A stretch of DNA of 64,000 nucleotides, taken from NCBI GenBank assembly GCA_019242475.1, contig JAFAVK010000052.1:1-64000 (forward strand). Reading direction: 5' to 3'. This document shows, piece by piece, positions 51,822-59,792 of this stretch. Within the stretch, counting starts at the first letter, position 1. Every line of letters starts with the position of its first letter. The position numbers and the translations under genes are program-made. This stretch comes from Acidobacteriota bacterium (lineage in GTDB: Bacteria; Acidobacteriota; Blastocatellia; Pyrinomonadales; Pyrinomonadaceae). The notes beneath the pieces were generated by a model. The model did not search any database. It was not told the origin of the DNA and saw only the letters and a list, made by a program, of their open reading frames with translations.

Positions 51822-52226
51822 ATGAGTCTGAGCTTACAGGTGGCCGTGCTCTTCGTGCTCGCGATCCCCGTCGCGTGCGTCGCCTGGACGGTGACGCACG
51901 AGGAGGTCTTCCGCGAGCCGCGGGAGTTCTGCGTGAATCGAAGCAAGGCGTGCCGGCGCTGGTACGAGAGGAAGTTCTTCTACCTCTTCACGTGCGAATA
52001 CTGTTTCAGCCACTACGTCACCATCTTCTTCCTCTTCGTCACGCGCTACAAGCTGCTCTACGAGGACTGGCGCGGCTACCTCGTCGGCGGCTTCGCACTC
52101 GTCTGGGTCGCCAACCAGTACATGAGCCTCTACAACCGCCTCCGCCTCGACATCAAGAGCGAGAAGATCGAGACGAGCATTAAAGAGAAGGTGGCGGAGA
52201 AGGTGAGGGAAGGCCGTGAACCGTGA
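51822..52226 (+). CDS. Small integral membrane protein of unknown function
   Basis: About 134 residues with a strong N-terminal helix (about 4-22) and further hydrophobic segments around 55-75 and 80-105. A Cys/aromatic cluster, TCEYCFSHYVTIFF, at the head of the second helix recalls DUF1360-type membrane proteins, but I cannot assign it. ATG 51822 or TTG 51819 may be used. The last codons (R-E-P-stop) are provided by repeat A4, exactly as in the CPLC protein at 1945. Confidence 0.55.
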   Translation: MSLSLQVAVLFVLAIPVACVAWTVTHEEVFREPREFCVNRSKACRRWYERKFFYLFTCEYCFSHYVTIFFLFVTRYKLLYEDWRGYLVGGFALVWVANQYMSLYNRLRLDIKSEKIETSIKEKVAEKVREGREP

Positions 52227-52286
52227 ACCGTAAACCGTGACAAGAAGGAAGCAGCTCTTAACTCGTCACGGTTCACGGTTCACGCT
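52213..52286. repeat. Heptad inverted element, family A (copy A4)
   Basis: The left arm 52213-52244 has CCGTGAA, CCGTGAA, CCGTAAA, CCGTGAC; the right arm 52263-52286 lacks one heptamer. The centre begins AAGGAAG as in A2 and A3. It lies between convergent genes and contains the TGA of the membrane protein gene. Confidence 0.88.
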
Positions 52287-52293
52287 TCGGCGC

Positions 52294-53334
52294 TCAGCCG
52301 AAGAAGACTTCGGCGACGTGGTAGACCTCTTCGTCGAGCTGCTTGATGCGGCGGACGGCGTCGTCGAGGGGGACGGTGATGACCTTGTTGCAGCGCAGCG
52401 CGGCCATCTGGCCCCACTGCTTCTCCAAGACCATCTCGAAGGCTTTGACGCCGAAGCGCGTGGCGAGGACGCGGTCGAAGGCGGAGGGCGAGCCGCCGCG
52501 CTGGACGTAACCGAGGTTGGCGTGGCGCGTCTCTATCCCCGTGTGGCGCTCGATCTCGACGGCGAGGTGGAAGCCGATGCCGCCGAGCCGCCCCTGGCGG
52601 TAGATTTGCGAGGTCGCCGCCTCGTCGAGGAAGTTCTCTTCGGGGTGCGGGTGCGCGTCCTCGGCGACGACGATGATGGAGAAGGCGCTGCCCTGCATCT
52701 CGCGGTGGCGGAGCAGCTCGCAGATGCGCGTGAGGCGGAAGGGGTGCTCGGGGACGAGGATCACGTCGGCGCCGCCCGCGATCCCGCCGTAGGCGGCGAT
52801 CCAGCCGGCGTGGCGCCCCATCACCTCGATGACCATCACGCGGTGGTGCGACTCGGCCGTCGAGTGCAGACGGTCTACGGCCTCCATCACGGTGTTGACC
52901 GCCGTGTCGAAGCCGAAGGGGAAGTCCGTCCCGTCGAGGTCGTTGTCGATGGTCTTGGGGATGCCGACGAGCGGCAGCCGGTGCTCGTGCCACATGTCGC
53001 GCGCGGCGCGGAGCGTCCCCTCGCCGCCGCAGACGATGAGCGCGTCGAGCCCGTGCCGCTCCCAGGTGGCGCGGATGCGCGCGGGGTAGTCGGCGCCGTC
53101 CTGCGGGTTGGTGCGCGAGGTGCCGAGGATGGTGCCGCCGCGCGGGAGGATGCCGATGACGGAGTTGCGCGCGAGCGGCTGGATGTCGTCTTCGATGAGG
53201 CCGCGCCAGCCGTTCATCACGCCGAGGACTTCGGCCCCCTCGGCGTGCGTCGAGCGGCGCACGACGGCGCGGATGACCGCGTTCAAGCCCGGCGCGTCGC
53301 CGCCCCCCGTCAGAATTCCTACGCGTAGACCCAT
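52294..53334 (-). CDS. pfkA: 6-phosphofructokinase
   Basis: A 346-residue group III PFK. Start ATG 53334 with the nucleotide-binding VGILTGGGDAPGLNAVIRA; longer upstream frame rejected. Key sites: CGGEGTLRAA, where the Gly at the position equivalent to E. coli 104 predicts ATP rather than pyrophosphate as donor; PKTIDNDLDGTD with catalytic Asp and the Lys (E. coli 124 equivalent) more usual in PPi enzymes; MGRHAGWIA; and GYVQRGGSPSAFDR. The mixed signature matches actinobacterial-type ATP-PFKs. It phosphorylates fructose 6-phosphate in glycolysis. Confidence 0.9.
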   Translation of the reverse strand: MGLRVGILTGGGDAPGLNAVIRAVVRRSTHAEGAEVLGVMNGWRGLIEDDIQPLARNSVIGILPRGGTILGTSRTNPQDGADYPARIRATWERHGLDALIVCGGEGTLRAARDMWHEHRLPLVGIPKTIDNDLDGTDFPFGFDTAVNTVMEAVDRLHSTAESHHRVMVIEVMGRHAGWIAAYGGIAGGADVILVPEHPFRLTRICELLRHREMQGSAFSIIVVAEDAHPHPEENFLDEAATSQIYRQGRLGGIGFHLAVEIERHTGIETRHANLGYVQRGGSPSAFDRVLATRFGVKAFEMVLEKQWGQMAALRCNKVITVPLDDAVRRIKQLDEEVYHVAEVFFG

Positions 53335-53419
53335 CGAAACACCCTCGAACCCCCTCGGCAGGAACGTATGAATTGATTTGGTTTGCTGACCACGCCTATA
53401 ATCTCGCGACAAATCGGGC

Positions 53420-54241
53420 GTGTCAAACAACACAAATTTTACGGACGGGGGAGCGCCGGCCGGCGGCGGGGTGTACGGGGTGGATTCGGAGAGAGAACTG
53501 CTGACGCTGGGCGTCGATACTTCCACGGAGCGCAGGAGCGTCGCGCTGCTGCGGGGCGGGCGCGTGCTCGCGGAGACTTCGAGCGGGCTGCGCGAGGGCG
53601 GCTCGGCGAACCTCCTCGCAGACATCGACCGCGTGCTCGGGTCGGCCGGCGTGAAGTTGAAGGAGGTCGGGCTGTACGCCGCCGCGGTGGGGCCTGGGAG
53701 TTTCACGGGCCTGCGCTCCGGGCTCGCGACCGTCAAGGGGCTCGCGCTGACGCTGGGGAAGCCTGCGTTCGGCGTGCAGACGCTCCACGCCCTCGCCTAC
53801 TGCGTCCGGCCCGCCAGGCGCGTCGTGTCGCTCATCCCGGCGGGGCGCGGCGAAGTCTTCGCGCAATTGCTGTCGGTTTCGGCCGAAGGCGTCGTGAACG
53901 AACTCGAAAGCCCCACGCACCTGCCGCCCGCGCGCCTGTTGGAGACGTTGGCGGGGCTCGGCGGCGGGTTGAAGTGGACGGGGGGCGGCGCCCTCAAATT
54001 CCTTGAAATGATTCGTGAGCGGGCGGAGTCTGCGGGGATTAAGTTCGAAGGGCCGGGCGCGCCCGGCGCAGAGTCGGAAGGGGTCTGGGCGGTGTTGCCG
54101 GCCGAAGAGGCGCTCGCCAAAAGCGTCGCGGAGATGGCCCGGGCGGCGTACGTCTCGGGGGCGGGCGCGGGGGGGCTGACCGCCGTCTACGTCAGGCCGT
54201 CGGACGCGGAGCTGAAGGGTGTATGTCACGCGCAGAACTGA
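53420..54241 (+). CDS. tsaB: tRNA threonylcarbamoyladenosine biosynthesis protein TsaB
   Basis: A 273-residue ASKHA-fold protein: LLTLGVDTSTERRSVALLRGG, VGLYAAAVGPGSFTGLRSGL and VKGLALTLGKPAFGVQTL are diagnostic. TsaB is the non-catalytic partner of TsaD in t6A synthesis and stabilises the complex. An unusual Gly/Asn-rich N-terminal extension of about 25 residues precedes the core, so the start may be further in than GTG 53420. It overlaps rimI by 19 bp, a common tsaB-rimI pairing. Confidence 0.87.
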   Translation: MSNNTNFTDGGAPAGGGVYGVDSERELLTLGVDTSTERRSVALLRGGRVLAETSSGLREGGSANLLADIDRVLGSAGVKLKEVGLYAAAVGPGSFTGLRSGLATVKGLALTLGKPAFGVQTLHALAYCVRPARRVVSLIPAGRGEVFAQLLSVSAEGVVNELESPTHLPPARLLETLAGLGGGLKWTGGGALKFLEMIRERAESAGIKFEGPGAPGAESEGVWAVLPAEEALAKSVAEMARAAYVSGAGAGGLTAVYVRPSDAELKGVCHAQN

Positions 54242-54732
54242 GGGTCGAGTTGGAGGGGGCCGGGTGCGTCATCGTCCCGATGACCGAGCACGACCTTTTG
54301 GAGGTCGTCGAGATAGAGGAGACGACGGGGCTCAGCCAGTGGGGCTGGGAGGCGTACCGCGCGGAGCTTGAAAAGCAGGAGGCCGTCATGCTCGTCGCCA
54401 GGCGCAACGCGCGGGACGCCTTGACCGGGCGCGGCCTGGGCGGCTACATCGCCGCGCGCATCAACGCCGACGAGCTGCACGTCAACAACATAGGGGTCTG
54501 GCCCGAGTCGCGCCGGCGCGGGGTCGGCGGCGCGCTGCTCGGGGCGGCTTTGGAGGCGGCGGCGCGGCGCGGCGCGTTCGAGGCGGTGCTGGAGGTGCGG
54601 GCCGGCAACCTGCCGGCGCAGAGGATGTACGAGCGCTTCGGCTTCCGCGTCGTCGGCCACCGCAAGAACTATTACAGGGAGCCGGCCGAAGACGCGAAAA
54701 TAATGACGAGGCGTCTGGCACCAGCCGCTTGA
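54223..54732 (+). CDS. rimI: Ribosomal-protein S18-alanine N-acetyltransferase-like GNAT
   Basis: A 169-residue GNAT acetyltransferase with the acetyl-CoA loop RRRGVGGALLGAAL, HVNNIGVWPESR beta-bulge, LEVRAGNLPAQRMYERFGF and C-terminal GHRKNYYREPAEDAKIM. These match RimI, which acetylates the N-terminus of ribosomal protein S18. ATG 54223 lies inside the end of tsaB. Confidence 0.87.
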   Translation: MSRAELRVELEGAGCVIVPMTEHDLLEVVEIEETTGLSQWGWEAYRAELEKQEAVMLVARRNARDALTGRGLGGYIAARINADELHVNNIGVWPESRRRGVGGALLGAALEAAARRGAFEAVLEVRAGNLPAQRMYERFGFRVVGHRKNYYREPAEDAKIMTRRLAPAA

Positions 54733-54757
54733 TACGGGTTGGGAATTGGGCTAACAT
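54729..54757 (+). promoter_or_regulatory. Sigma70-type promoter of the ydcH-like gene
   Basis: TTGATA (54729-54734), a 17-bp spacer, TAACAT (54752-54757). The -35 box overlaps the rimI stop, and initiation near 54764 would give a roughly 90-base leader. Confidence 0.55.
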
Positions 54758-54854
54758 TTTCGCACCGGAACGGCCGCGCGGAGACAGAGGTGAGGGTCGG
54801 CGCGCGGCCGCTCGAACACAACACTCTAGGCATCTGAAAGGAGAACTCTCCGCT

Positions 54855-55097
54855 ATGGAAACGACCAACACGGACAGCCTGAAGGAGCAGTTGATCGCTG
54901 TCGATCCGGAGTTCCGGGAACTGGCGCGCGAGCACGGGCGCTACGAGCAGCGCCTGAGCGAGCTTTCCTCGCTCCAGTACCCGAGCGACGAGGAGCAGCT
55001 TGAAGAGGTCACGCTCAAGAAGAAGAAGCTGGCCGTGAAGGATCAGATGCAATCAATCATTCTTAAACACCAGAACGCGGGGAGCACGGCGCACTAG
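54855..55097 (+). CDS. YdcH/DUF465-family small protein
   Basis: An 80-residue, highly charged, helical protein (EFRELAREHGRYEQRLSEL...EEVTLKKKKLAVKDQMQSI) with the two-helix layout of DUF465. AAAGGAG lies 8-9 bases before ATG 54855. The family is common, soluble and of unclear function. It has its own promoter and a terminator downstream. Confidence 0.7.
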   Translation: METTNTDSLKEQLIAVDPEFRELAREHGRYEQRLSELSSLQYPSDEEQLEEVTLKKKKLAVKDQMQSIILKHQNAGSTAH

Positions 55098-55133
55098 GCG
55101 CGCCCTTTGGGCACTCCCAAAGCATGTCTGGAG

Positions 55134-55169
55134 ACGGGGGACGCTTCAAAGCTTGTTGGGCGCCCCCGT
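55134..55169 (+). terminator. Intrinsic terminator after ydcH-like gene
   Basis: ACGGGGG (55134-55140) pairs with CCCCCGT (55163-55169), extended by CGC/GCG with one bulge, and is followed by TTCCTTT. A second CTTTGGG/CCCAAAG hairpin lies just before it at 55105-55122. Confidence 0.55.
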
Positions 55170-55189
55170 TTCCTTTAGACGGAAAATGA

Positions 55190-55219
55190 TTCGAAGGCGC
55201 GCGCGGCGCGCCTTTCGAA
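55190..55219 (+). other. GC-rich stem-loop directly before psd ribosome-binding site
   Basis: TTCGAAGGCGCGC pairs with GCGCGCCTTTCGAA across a 3-base loop, with a single bulged base. It ends about 1 base before the AGGGGTGAG site of psd, so it could affect access of ribosomes. Confidence 0.45.
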
Positions 55220-55229
55220 GGGGTGAGAG

Positions 55230-55874
55230 ATGGTCAAAGAAGGCTACCCGTGGGTTCTCGTCCCGCTCCTGGCGGGGTTGGGGGCGGGGCTGCTCTACCT
55301 GTTCTGGCCGGCGCTGCCGCTGCTGGCGCTCGCCGTCGTGCTGCTGCTGCTGGCGGCCTTCATGGCCTACTTCTTCCGCGACCCGCAACGCGCGGTGCCG
55401 GCGGAGGCGGGGCTCGTCGTCTCGCCCGCGGACGGCAAGGTGACCCGCATCGAGAGACTCGCGGGGAACGGCGCGGACTCGCCGACCGTCGTCAGCATCT
55501 TCCTCTCGCCCTTCGACGTGCACGTCAACCGCGCCCCCATCGCGGGCGAAGTCATCGACGTGACCTACACGAAGGGGCGTTTCATCGCGGCCACGAGCGA
55601 CAACGCGAGCCTCGTCAACGAGCAGAACGCGCTGACGATCAAGGGCGAGCGGATGACCGTGGTCTGCAAACAGATCGCGGGCGTCCTCGCGCGCCGGATC
55701 GTCTGCTGGAAGCGCCCCGGCGACAGCCTCGGGCTGGGCGAGCGTTTCGGCCTCATCAAGTTCGGGTCGCGGACGGACTTGGTGCTGCCCCGTGGGGTCG
55801 AAGTTTCGGTCAAGGTGGGCCAGCGCGTGAGCGGCGGCGTGACGGTGATAGGGAGGTTCCTCGATGGCGAGTGA
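55230..55874 (+). CDS. psd: Phosphatidylserine decarboxylase (short, archaeal-type PSD)
   Basis: A 214-residue membrane-associated proenzyme. Two N-terminal hydrophobic helices precede FFRDPQRAVP, SPADGKVTRIE, FLSPFDVHVNRAPIAG with the catalytic-region His, and the self-cleavage motif FGLIKFGSRTD, where Gly-Ser is cut to form the pyruvoyl group. It makes phosphatidylethanolamine from phosphatidylserine. AGGGGTGAG precedes ATG 55230. It overlaps pssA by 11 bp, so consecutive steps of the pathway are co-expressed. Confidence 0.92.
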   Translation: MVKEGYPWVLVPLLAGLGAGLLYLFWPALPLLALAVVLLLLAAFMAYFFRDPQRAVPAEAGLVVSPADGKVTRIERLAGNGADSPTVVSIFLSPFDVHVNRAPIAGEVIDVTYTKGRFIAATSDNASLVNEQNALTIKGERMTVVCKQIAGVLARRIVCWKRPGDSLGLGERFGLIKFGSRTDLVLPRGVEVSVKVGQRVSGGVTVIGRFLDGE

Positions 55875-56784
55875 AGCGAAGGGCTCTGTGCAGGCCCCGT
55901 CGGAAGAGGTGAGGGAGCGGCGCGGCATCAGGAAGGGGCTCTACATCCTGCCCTCCGCCTTCACGGCCGCCAACATCGGCATGGGCTACTTCGCGGTCAT
56001 GGCCGCGCTCCGAGGCTTCCAGATGCTGGACGGGGTCTCCCTGGGCCAGCCCCTGGTGGGGGAGGCGGCGCAGAAGATCGCGGCCGCCACCATGCATTTC
56101 GACAACGCCTCGCGCGCCATCGGCTGGGCGATTCTGTTCGACACGCTCGACGGCAGGATCGCGCGGCTGACGAAGACGACGACGGAGATCGGCATCCAGT
56201 TCGACTCGATAGCGGACGTGCTCACCTTCGGCATCGCGCCCGCCGTGCTCGTCTACGCCTGGGGCTACGGCTCGACGTTCGCCGACGGCAGCCAGCTCCA
56301 CAAGCTCGGTTGGTTCCTCTCCTTCATGTTCCTCATCTGCGGCGCCCTGAGGCTGGCGAGGTTTAACGTGCAGGCCACGCGCCCCCGCCCGCTCGCGGAG
56401 GGGAGCGCGAAGGTCGATAAGAAGAGTTTTCTGGGGCTCCCGATCCCCGCGGCGGCGGGGCTGCTCGCGGCGCTCATACATTTCGCCCCGCGCCCTCTGC
56501 TCACGTACGGGGGCGATTACGCGCCCCTCTACGCGAGCCTCCTGATGGGGGTGGTGGCGGTGCTCGGGGCGCTGATGGTGAGCACCATACGCTATTCCAG
56601 CTTCAAGACGCTCGGGGCGGGGAAGCGCAGTACGATCATGGTGATGCCCATCATCGCCGCCGTCGGGATGCTCGTCTGGCTCTTCTCTCGTTACGTCCTT
56701 CTGACGATAGTCCTCATTTACGTCCTGCACGGAATCATTTTCCGCATCTTTGCGCTCTTCCGTTCGCGCCCCGCCGAGGAGTGA
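55864..56784 (+). CDS. pssA: CDP-diacylglycerol-serine O-phosphatidyltransferase
   Basis: A 306-residue integral membrane enzyme with the CDP-alcohol phosphotransferase motif D-x2-DG-x2-AR-x8-G-x3-D-x3-D visible as DTLDGRIARL...GIQFDSIAD, here near residues 98-123, and about eight hydrophobic segments. It condenses CDP-diacylglycerol with serine to give phosphatidylserine, the substrate of Psd encoded just upstream. Confidence 0.92.
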   Translation: MASEAKGSVQAPSEEVRERRGIRKGLYILPSAFTAANIGMGYFAVMAALRGFQMLDGVSLGQPLVGEAAQKIAAATMHFDNASRAIGWAILFDTLDGRIARLTKTTTEIGIQFDSIADVLTFGIAPAVLVYAWGYGSTFADGSQLHKLGWFLSFMFLICGALRLARFNVQATRPRPLAEGSAKVDKKSFLGLPIPAAAGLLAALIHFAPRPLLTYGGDYAPLYASLLMGVVAVLGALMVSTIRYSSFKTLGAGKRSTIMVMPIIAAVGMLVWLFSRYVLLTIVLIYVLHGIIFRIFALFRSRPAEE

Positions 56785-56806
56785 GGTGCTTCGCCGAGCG
56801 CGCGCC

Positions 56807-57967
56807 TCATTGCGGCGGGTTAGACGTCTGCGCGTTGTTCGTGAGCGCCATCAAACCTTCCCGGGTCGTCAATAAAAGCGCGTCCGCTGAGAGCAGCGGC
56901 GCGGCCTCCGTGTTGTTATCCTCGCCGACGTAGATGCTGTTAACTTTCTTACCGTCCGCCAGATTGAGCACCACGCACTCGTCGCCGACCAAAGGCGCGA
57001 GCAGCACCTGGTTCTTCAGCACGAGGGGCGGGGCTGTGACCCTGCCCGCCAACTGCCTTTTCCAGATTTTCGCCCCGTTCTGTGGCGAGAGGCAGTAGAC
57101 GAAATTATCCAGGGAGGTTGCCAGCACCCACCTCTCACCCGCCAGGACGGCCTGTATCGCGGCCCCCGCCCGCACACGCCACCTGAGGCGCCCGTTCGTC
57201 CTGTCGATTGCGTAGACAAACCCGTCCGCGGCACCCGCGTAAACCATGCTGCCGTAGACGGCGACCGGCGCACTCAAAGCTTTCCGCGTCCGATAACGCC
57301 AGAGAGTTCTCCCGCTCTCCGGTTCGATGGAGATGATGTCCCCGTAAGTGTCGCTGGCATAAAGCGTTTCGTCGTCGAGTAGGTTTAAGGTGGTGAAAGG
57401 TGAAGAGTTGTACTTAATCCACTTGATCTCGCCCGTCTCCTTTTTGAGGACATAGAGGCGCCCGTCGGAAGAGGTGACGAAAAGGTTCTGTGTATTCAAA
57501 TTAATGATTCCTCTGACGGGGGAGGGCAGGGTGCGCATCCAGGAGGTCAGACCGCTCTGACGGCTCAAGGCGCGCAGGACGCCCGTGGCCTGCGGGTAGA
57601 TCGATTTGGGCGTCGGAAGACTCTCCGAGGCAACGTAGACGTTTCTGTTATCAACCGCGGGCGAGGCAGACAGGGCTCCACCGACATCGCTCCTCCAGAC
57701 GAGACCCCCGTCGGACAGCCCCACAGAAACGATGGAGCCGTTATCCAGCGGCATGTATGCGCGTTCGTTATCCGCGGCGGGCGTGAGATTTGTTACGGAT
57801 TCCGTTTTAAAGAGCCAACGGACGTATACGGGTCGCGCCAGGTCGGTCAAATTCTGCCCCGACGCCGGGACTGATAATATTGCCAGCAATAGCGTTAAAG
57901 GGAGGAGTGTCTCCGTAAATTTTATCAAGTTGCTTCGGATAACTCCGGAGGCCGTCTTTACTCTCAT
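56807..57967 (-). CDS. Exported PQQ-type beta-propeller protein (BamB-like repeats)
   Basis: About 386 residues. ATG 57967 begins a signal peptide (basic start, LLPLTLLLAILSVPASG); the longer upstream frame overlaps the guaA leader and is rejected. The mature part has repeated PQQ-like blades of the form Y-A-x-D...G-x-x-x-W: GRLYVLKKETGEIKWIK, DIISIEPESGRTLWRYRTR, FVYAIDRTNGRLRWRVRAG and FVYCLSPQNGAKIWKRQ. No lipobox, so not BamB itself. Probably a periplasmic or surface protein of unknown role. Its GC content is clearly lower than that of genes before 56.8 kb. Confidence 0.75.
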   Translation of the reverse strand: MRVKTASGVIRSNLIKFTETLLPLTLLLAILSVPASGQNLTDLARPVYVRWLFKTESVTNLTPAADNERAYMPLDNGSIVSVGLSDGGLVWRSDVGGALSASPAVDNRNVYVASESLPTPKSIYPQATGVLRALSRQSGLTSWMRTLPSPVRGIINLNTQNLFVTSSDGRLYVLKKETGEIKWIKYNSSPFTTLNLLDDETLYASDTYGDIISIEPESGRTLWRYRTRKALSAPVAVYGSMVYAGAADGFVYAIDRTNGRLRWRVRAGAAIQAVLAGERWVLATSLDNFVYCLSPQNGAKIWKRQLAGRVTAPPLVLKNQVLLAPLVGDECVVLNLADGKKVNSIYVGEDNNTEAAPLLSADALLLTTREGLMALTNNAQTSNPPQ

Positions 57968-57994
57968 TTGTTTTTGATGAAAGCCTGTCCAGTA

Positions 57995-58024
57995 TTGGCT
58001 AATAACAATTCGACAAACTATAAT
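57995..58024 (+). promoter_or_regulatory. Sigma70-type promoter of guaA
   Basis: TTGGCT (57995-58000), an 18-bp spacer and a perfect TATAAT (58019-58024), about 60 bp upstream of the TTG start of guaA. Confidence 0.6.
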
Positions 58025-58084
58025 CGCGCGCGAACCAATGAGCCACACGTGCGGTGGGCTTTAGTCTACGGAGGAGGCCGGCTT

Positions 58085-59641
58085 TTGAGCAAGCAACCCG
58101 CGCCACACGACACCATCCTGATACTAGACTTCGGTTCTCAATACACCCAATTGATCGCCAGGCGGGTGAGGGAATCCAACGTCTATTGCGAGATTTTGCC
58201 TTTCGACACGCCGAAAGAGGTAATACTGGCACGGGAGCCGAAGGGGATTATCCTTTCGGGCGGACCGGCCTCGGTTTATGACGCGGACGCGCCCAAACTC
58301 TCCTACGACCTGCACGACCTCTTACGATGTCCGGTTCTGGGTATCTGCTACGGCTTACAGGTGATCGCCTCGGAACTGGGTGGGGAGGTGCGCCCCTCTG
58401 CGAACAGGGAGTACGGGTACGCACGCCTCCTCGTCGCCGACCAGAACAGCCCTCTTTTCAAAGGCTTACCGGCCGAGATGGACGTTTGGATGAGCCACGG
58501 CGACCACATCATCAGCGTTCCGGAGGGCATTCACGTCACGGCCAGGACGGCCGATGCGCTTAACGCTTTTGAGGGTTTAAGCGGCCGCATATACGGCGTC
58601 CAGTTTCACCCGGAAGTGGCGCATACGCCCTTCGGGAAGGAGATTCTGCAAAACTTTATCTATAGAGTTTGTGAGGCGCAGGCGGACTGGTCGCCGCAGT
58701 CGATTATCGGCGAGCAGGTCGCCAAAATTCGCAGTCAGGTCGGCGCGGAGAAGGTCATCTGCGGGCTCTCGGGCGGGGTGGATTCGACGGTCGCGGCGGC
58801 GCTCGTGCACGAGGCGATTGGCGAACAGCAGACCTGCATCTTCGTGGACACGGGGCTTCTCAAGGAGGGGGAATTCGAAACCACGCGCGCTCTGTTTCGG
58901 CAGAAGATGAGTCTCAACGTCGTCGGCGTAAAGGCCGCGGACGAGTTCCTCGGCGCGCTGAAGGGCGTGGCCGATCCGGAGGAGAAGCGACGGATCATCG
59001 GCAGGGTTTTTATAGAGATTTTCGAGAGGGAAGCGAAGAGACTTGGTGGGGTTAAATATCTAGTCCAGGGTACTTTATACCCGGACGTGATCGAGTCCGT
59101 CTCCGTCCGCGGCCCTTCGGCCGTTATCAAAAGCCACCATAACGTGGGGGGCTTGCCCGAGCGTATGAACCTGACGCTCATCGAACCGCTCAGAGAACTC
59201 TTTAAAGATGAGGTTCGAACGATTGGCAGAGACCTGGGGATACCTGAGGATTTCCTGCGTAGACATCCTTTCCCCGGCCCCGGTTTCGCCGTCAGGATTC
59301 TGGGTGAGGTTACCGAAGAGCATCTGAGATTGCTCCGGGCGGCCGATCTGATAATCGAGGAGGAGCTGAAACTCGCACAACTGTATGACAGTGTCTGGCA
59401 GGCGTTCCCCGTGCTTTTACCGGTTTCGACGGTGGGCGTGATGGGCGATTTCAGGACGTACGAGCGCGTGCTGGCGATTCGGGCGGTAACGAGCGTCGAT
59501 GGAATGACGGCCGACTGGGCGCGGCTCCCGCACGATGTCTTAGGGCGCATCTCCACACGCCTCATCTCTGAGGTGAGGGGCATCAACCGCGTAGTTTTTG
59601 ACGTAAGTTCAAAGCCGCCGAGCACGATTGAGTGGGAGTAG
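58085..59641 (+). CDS. guaA: GMP synthase (glutamine-hydrolysing)
   Basis: A 518-residue two-domain enzyme converting XMP to GMP. Glutamine amidotransferase domain: LDFGSQYTQLIARRVRE, oxyanion/nucleophile Cys88 in GICYGLQVIA, His-Glu in VQFHPEVAHT. ATP-pyrophosphatase domain: GLSGGVDSTVAAAL P-loop, and the C-terminal dimer domain with GRISTRLISEVRGINRVVFD and the SKPPSTIEWE end. TTG 58085 has GGAGGAGG 7-8 bases upstream and gives the normal length; an upstream extension from 57968 is rejected. Confidence 0.95.
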   Translation: MSKQPAPHDTILILDFGSQYTQLIARRVRESNVYCEILPFDTPKEVILAREPKGIILSGGPASVYDADAPKLSYDLHDLLRCPVLGICYGLQVIASELGGEVRPSANREYGYARLLVADQNSPLFKGLPAEMDVWMSHGDHIISVPEGIHVTARTADALNAFEGLSGRIYGVQFHPEVAHTPFGKEILQNFIYRVCEAQADWSPQSIIGEQVAKIRSQVGAEKVICGLSGGVDSTVAAALVHEAIGEQQTCIFVDTGLLKEGEFETTRALFRQKMSLNVVGVKAADEFLGALKGVADPEEKRRIIGRVFIEIFEREAKRLGGVKYLVQGTLYPDVIESVSVRGPSAVIKSHHNVGGLPERMNLTLIEPLRELFKDEVRTIGRDLGIPEDFLRRHPFPGPGFAVRILGEVTEEHLRLLRAADLIIEEELKLAQLYDSVWQAFPVLLPVSTVGVMGDFRTYERVLAIRAVTSVDGMTADWARLPHDVLGRISTRLISEVRGINRVVFDVSSKPPSTIEWE

Positions 59642-59645
59642 ACAA

Positions 59646-59716
59646 GGCCGCCTCCGCTTAACGATTTAAGCCCTTTCTTATTAAGAAAGGGCTTAAATCG
59701 TTAAGCGGAGGCGGCC
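59646..59716. repeat. Perfect 71-bp palindrome after guaA
   Basis: Arms 59646-59680 and 59682-59716 are exact 35-bp reverse complements around one base. It starts 5 bp after the guaA stop. Unlike the heptad elements it has no tandem units; it contains GCTTAACGATTTAAGCC blocks and a GGCCGCCTCC outer end. It lacks a T-run on either side, so terminator function is uncertain. Confidence 0.9.
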
Positions 59717-59792
59717 GGGAGACAGCTCTTGGCAGAACTTTATCTCCTGACCCGTATCAATTCTGATAAACTAAGGGCACAGAGGGTTATAA

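Noticed and set aside
53335..53736. N-terminal extension of phosphofructokinase
   Set aside because: The extra 134 codons overlap tsaB on the other strand and are Ser/Pro/Arg-rich; the enzyme begins normally at ATG 53334.
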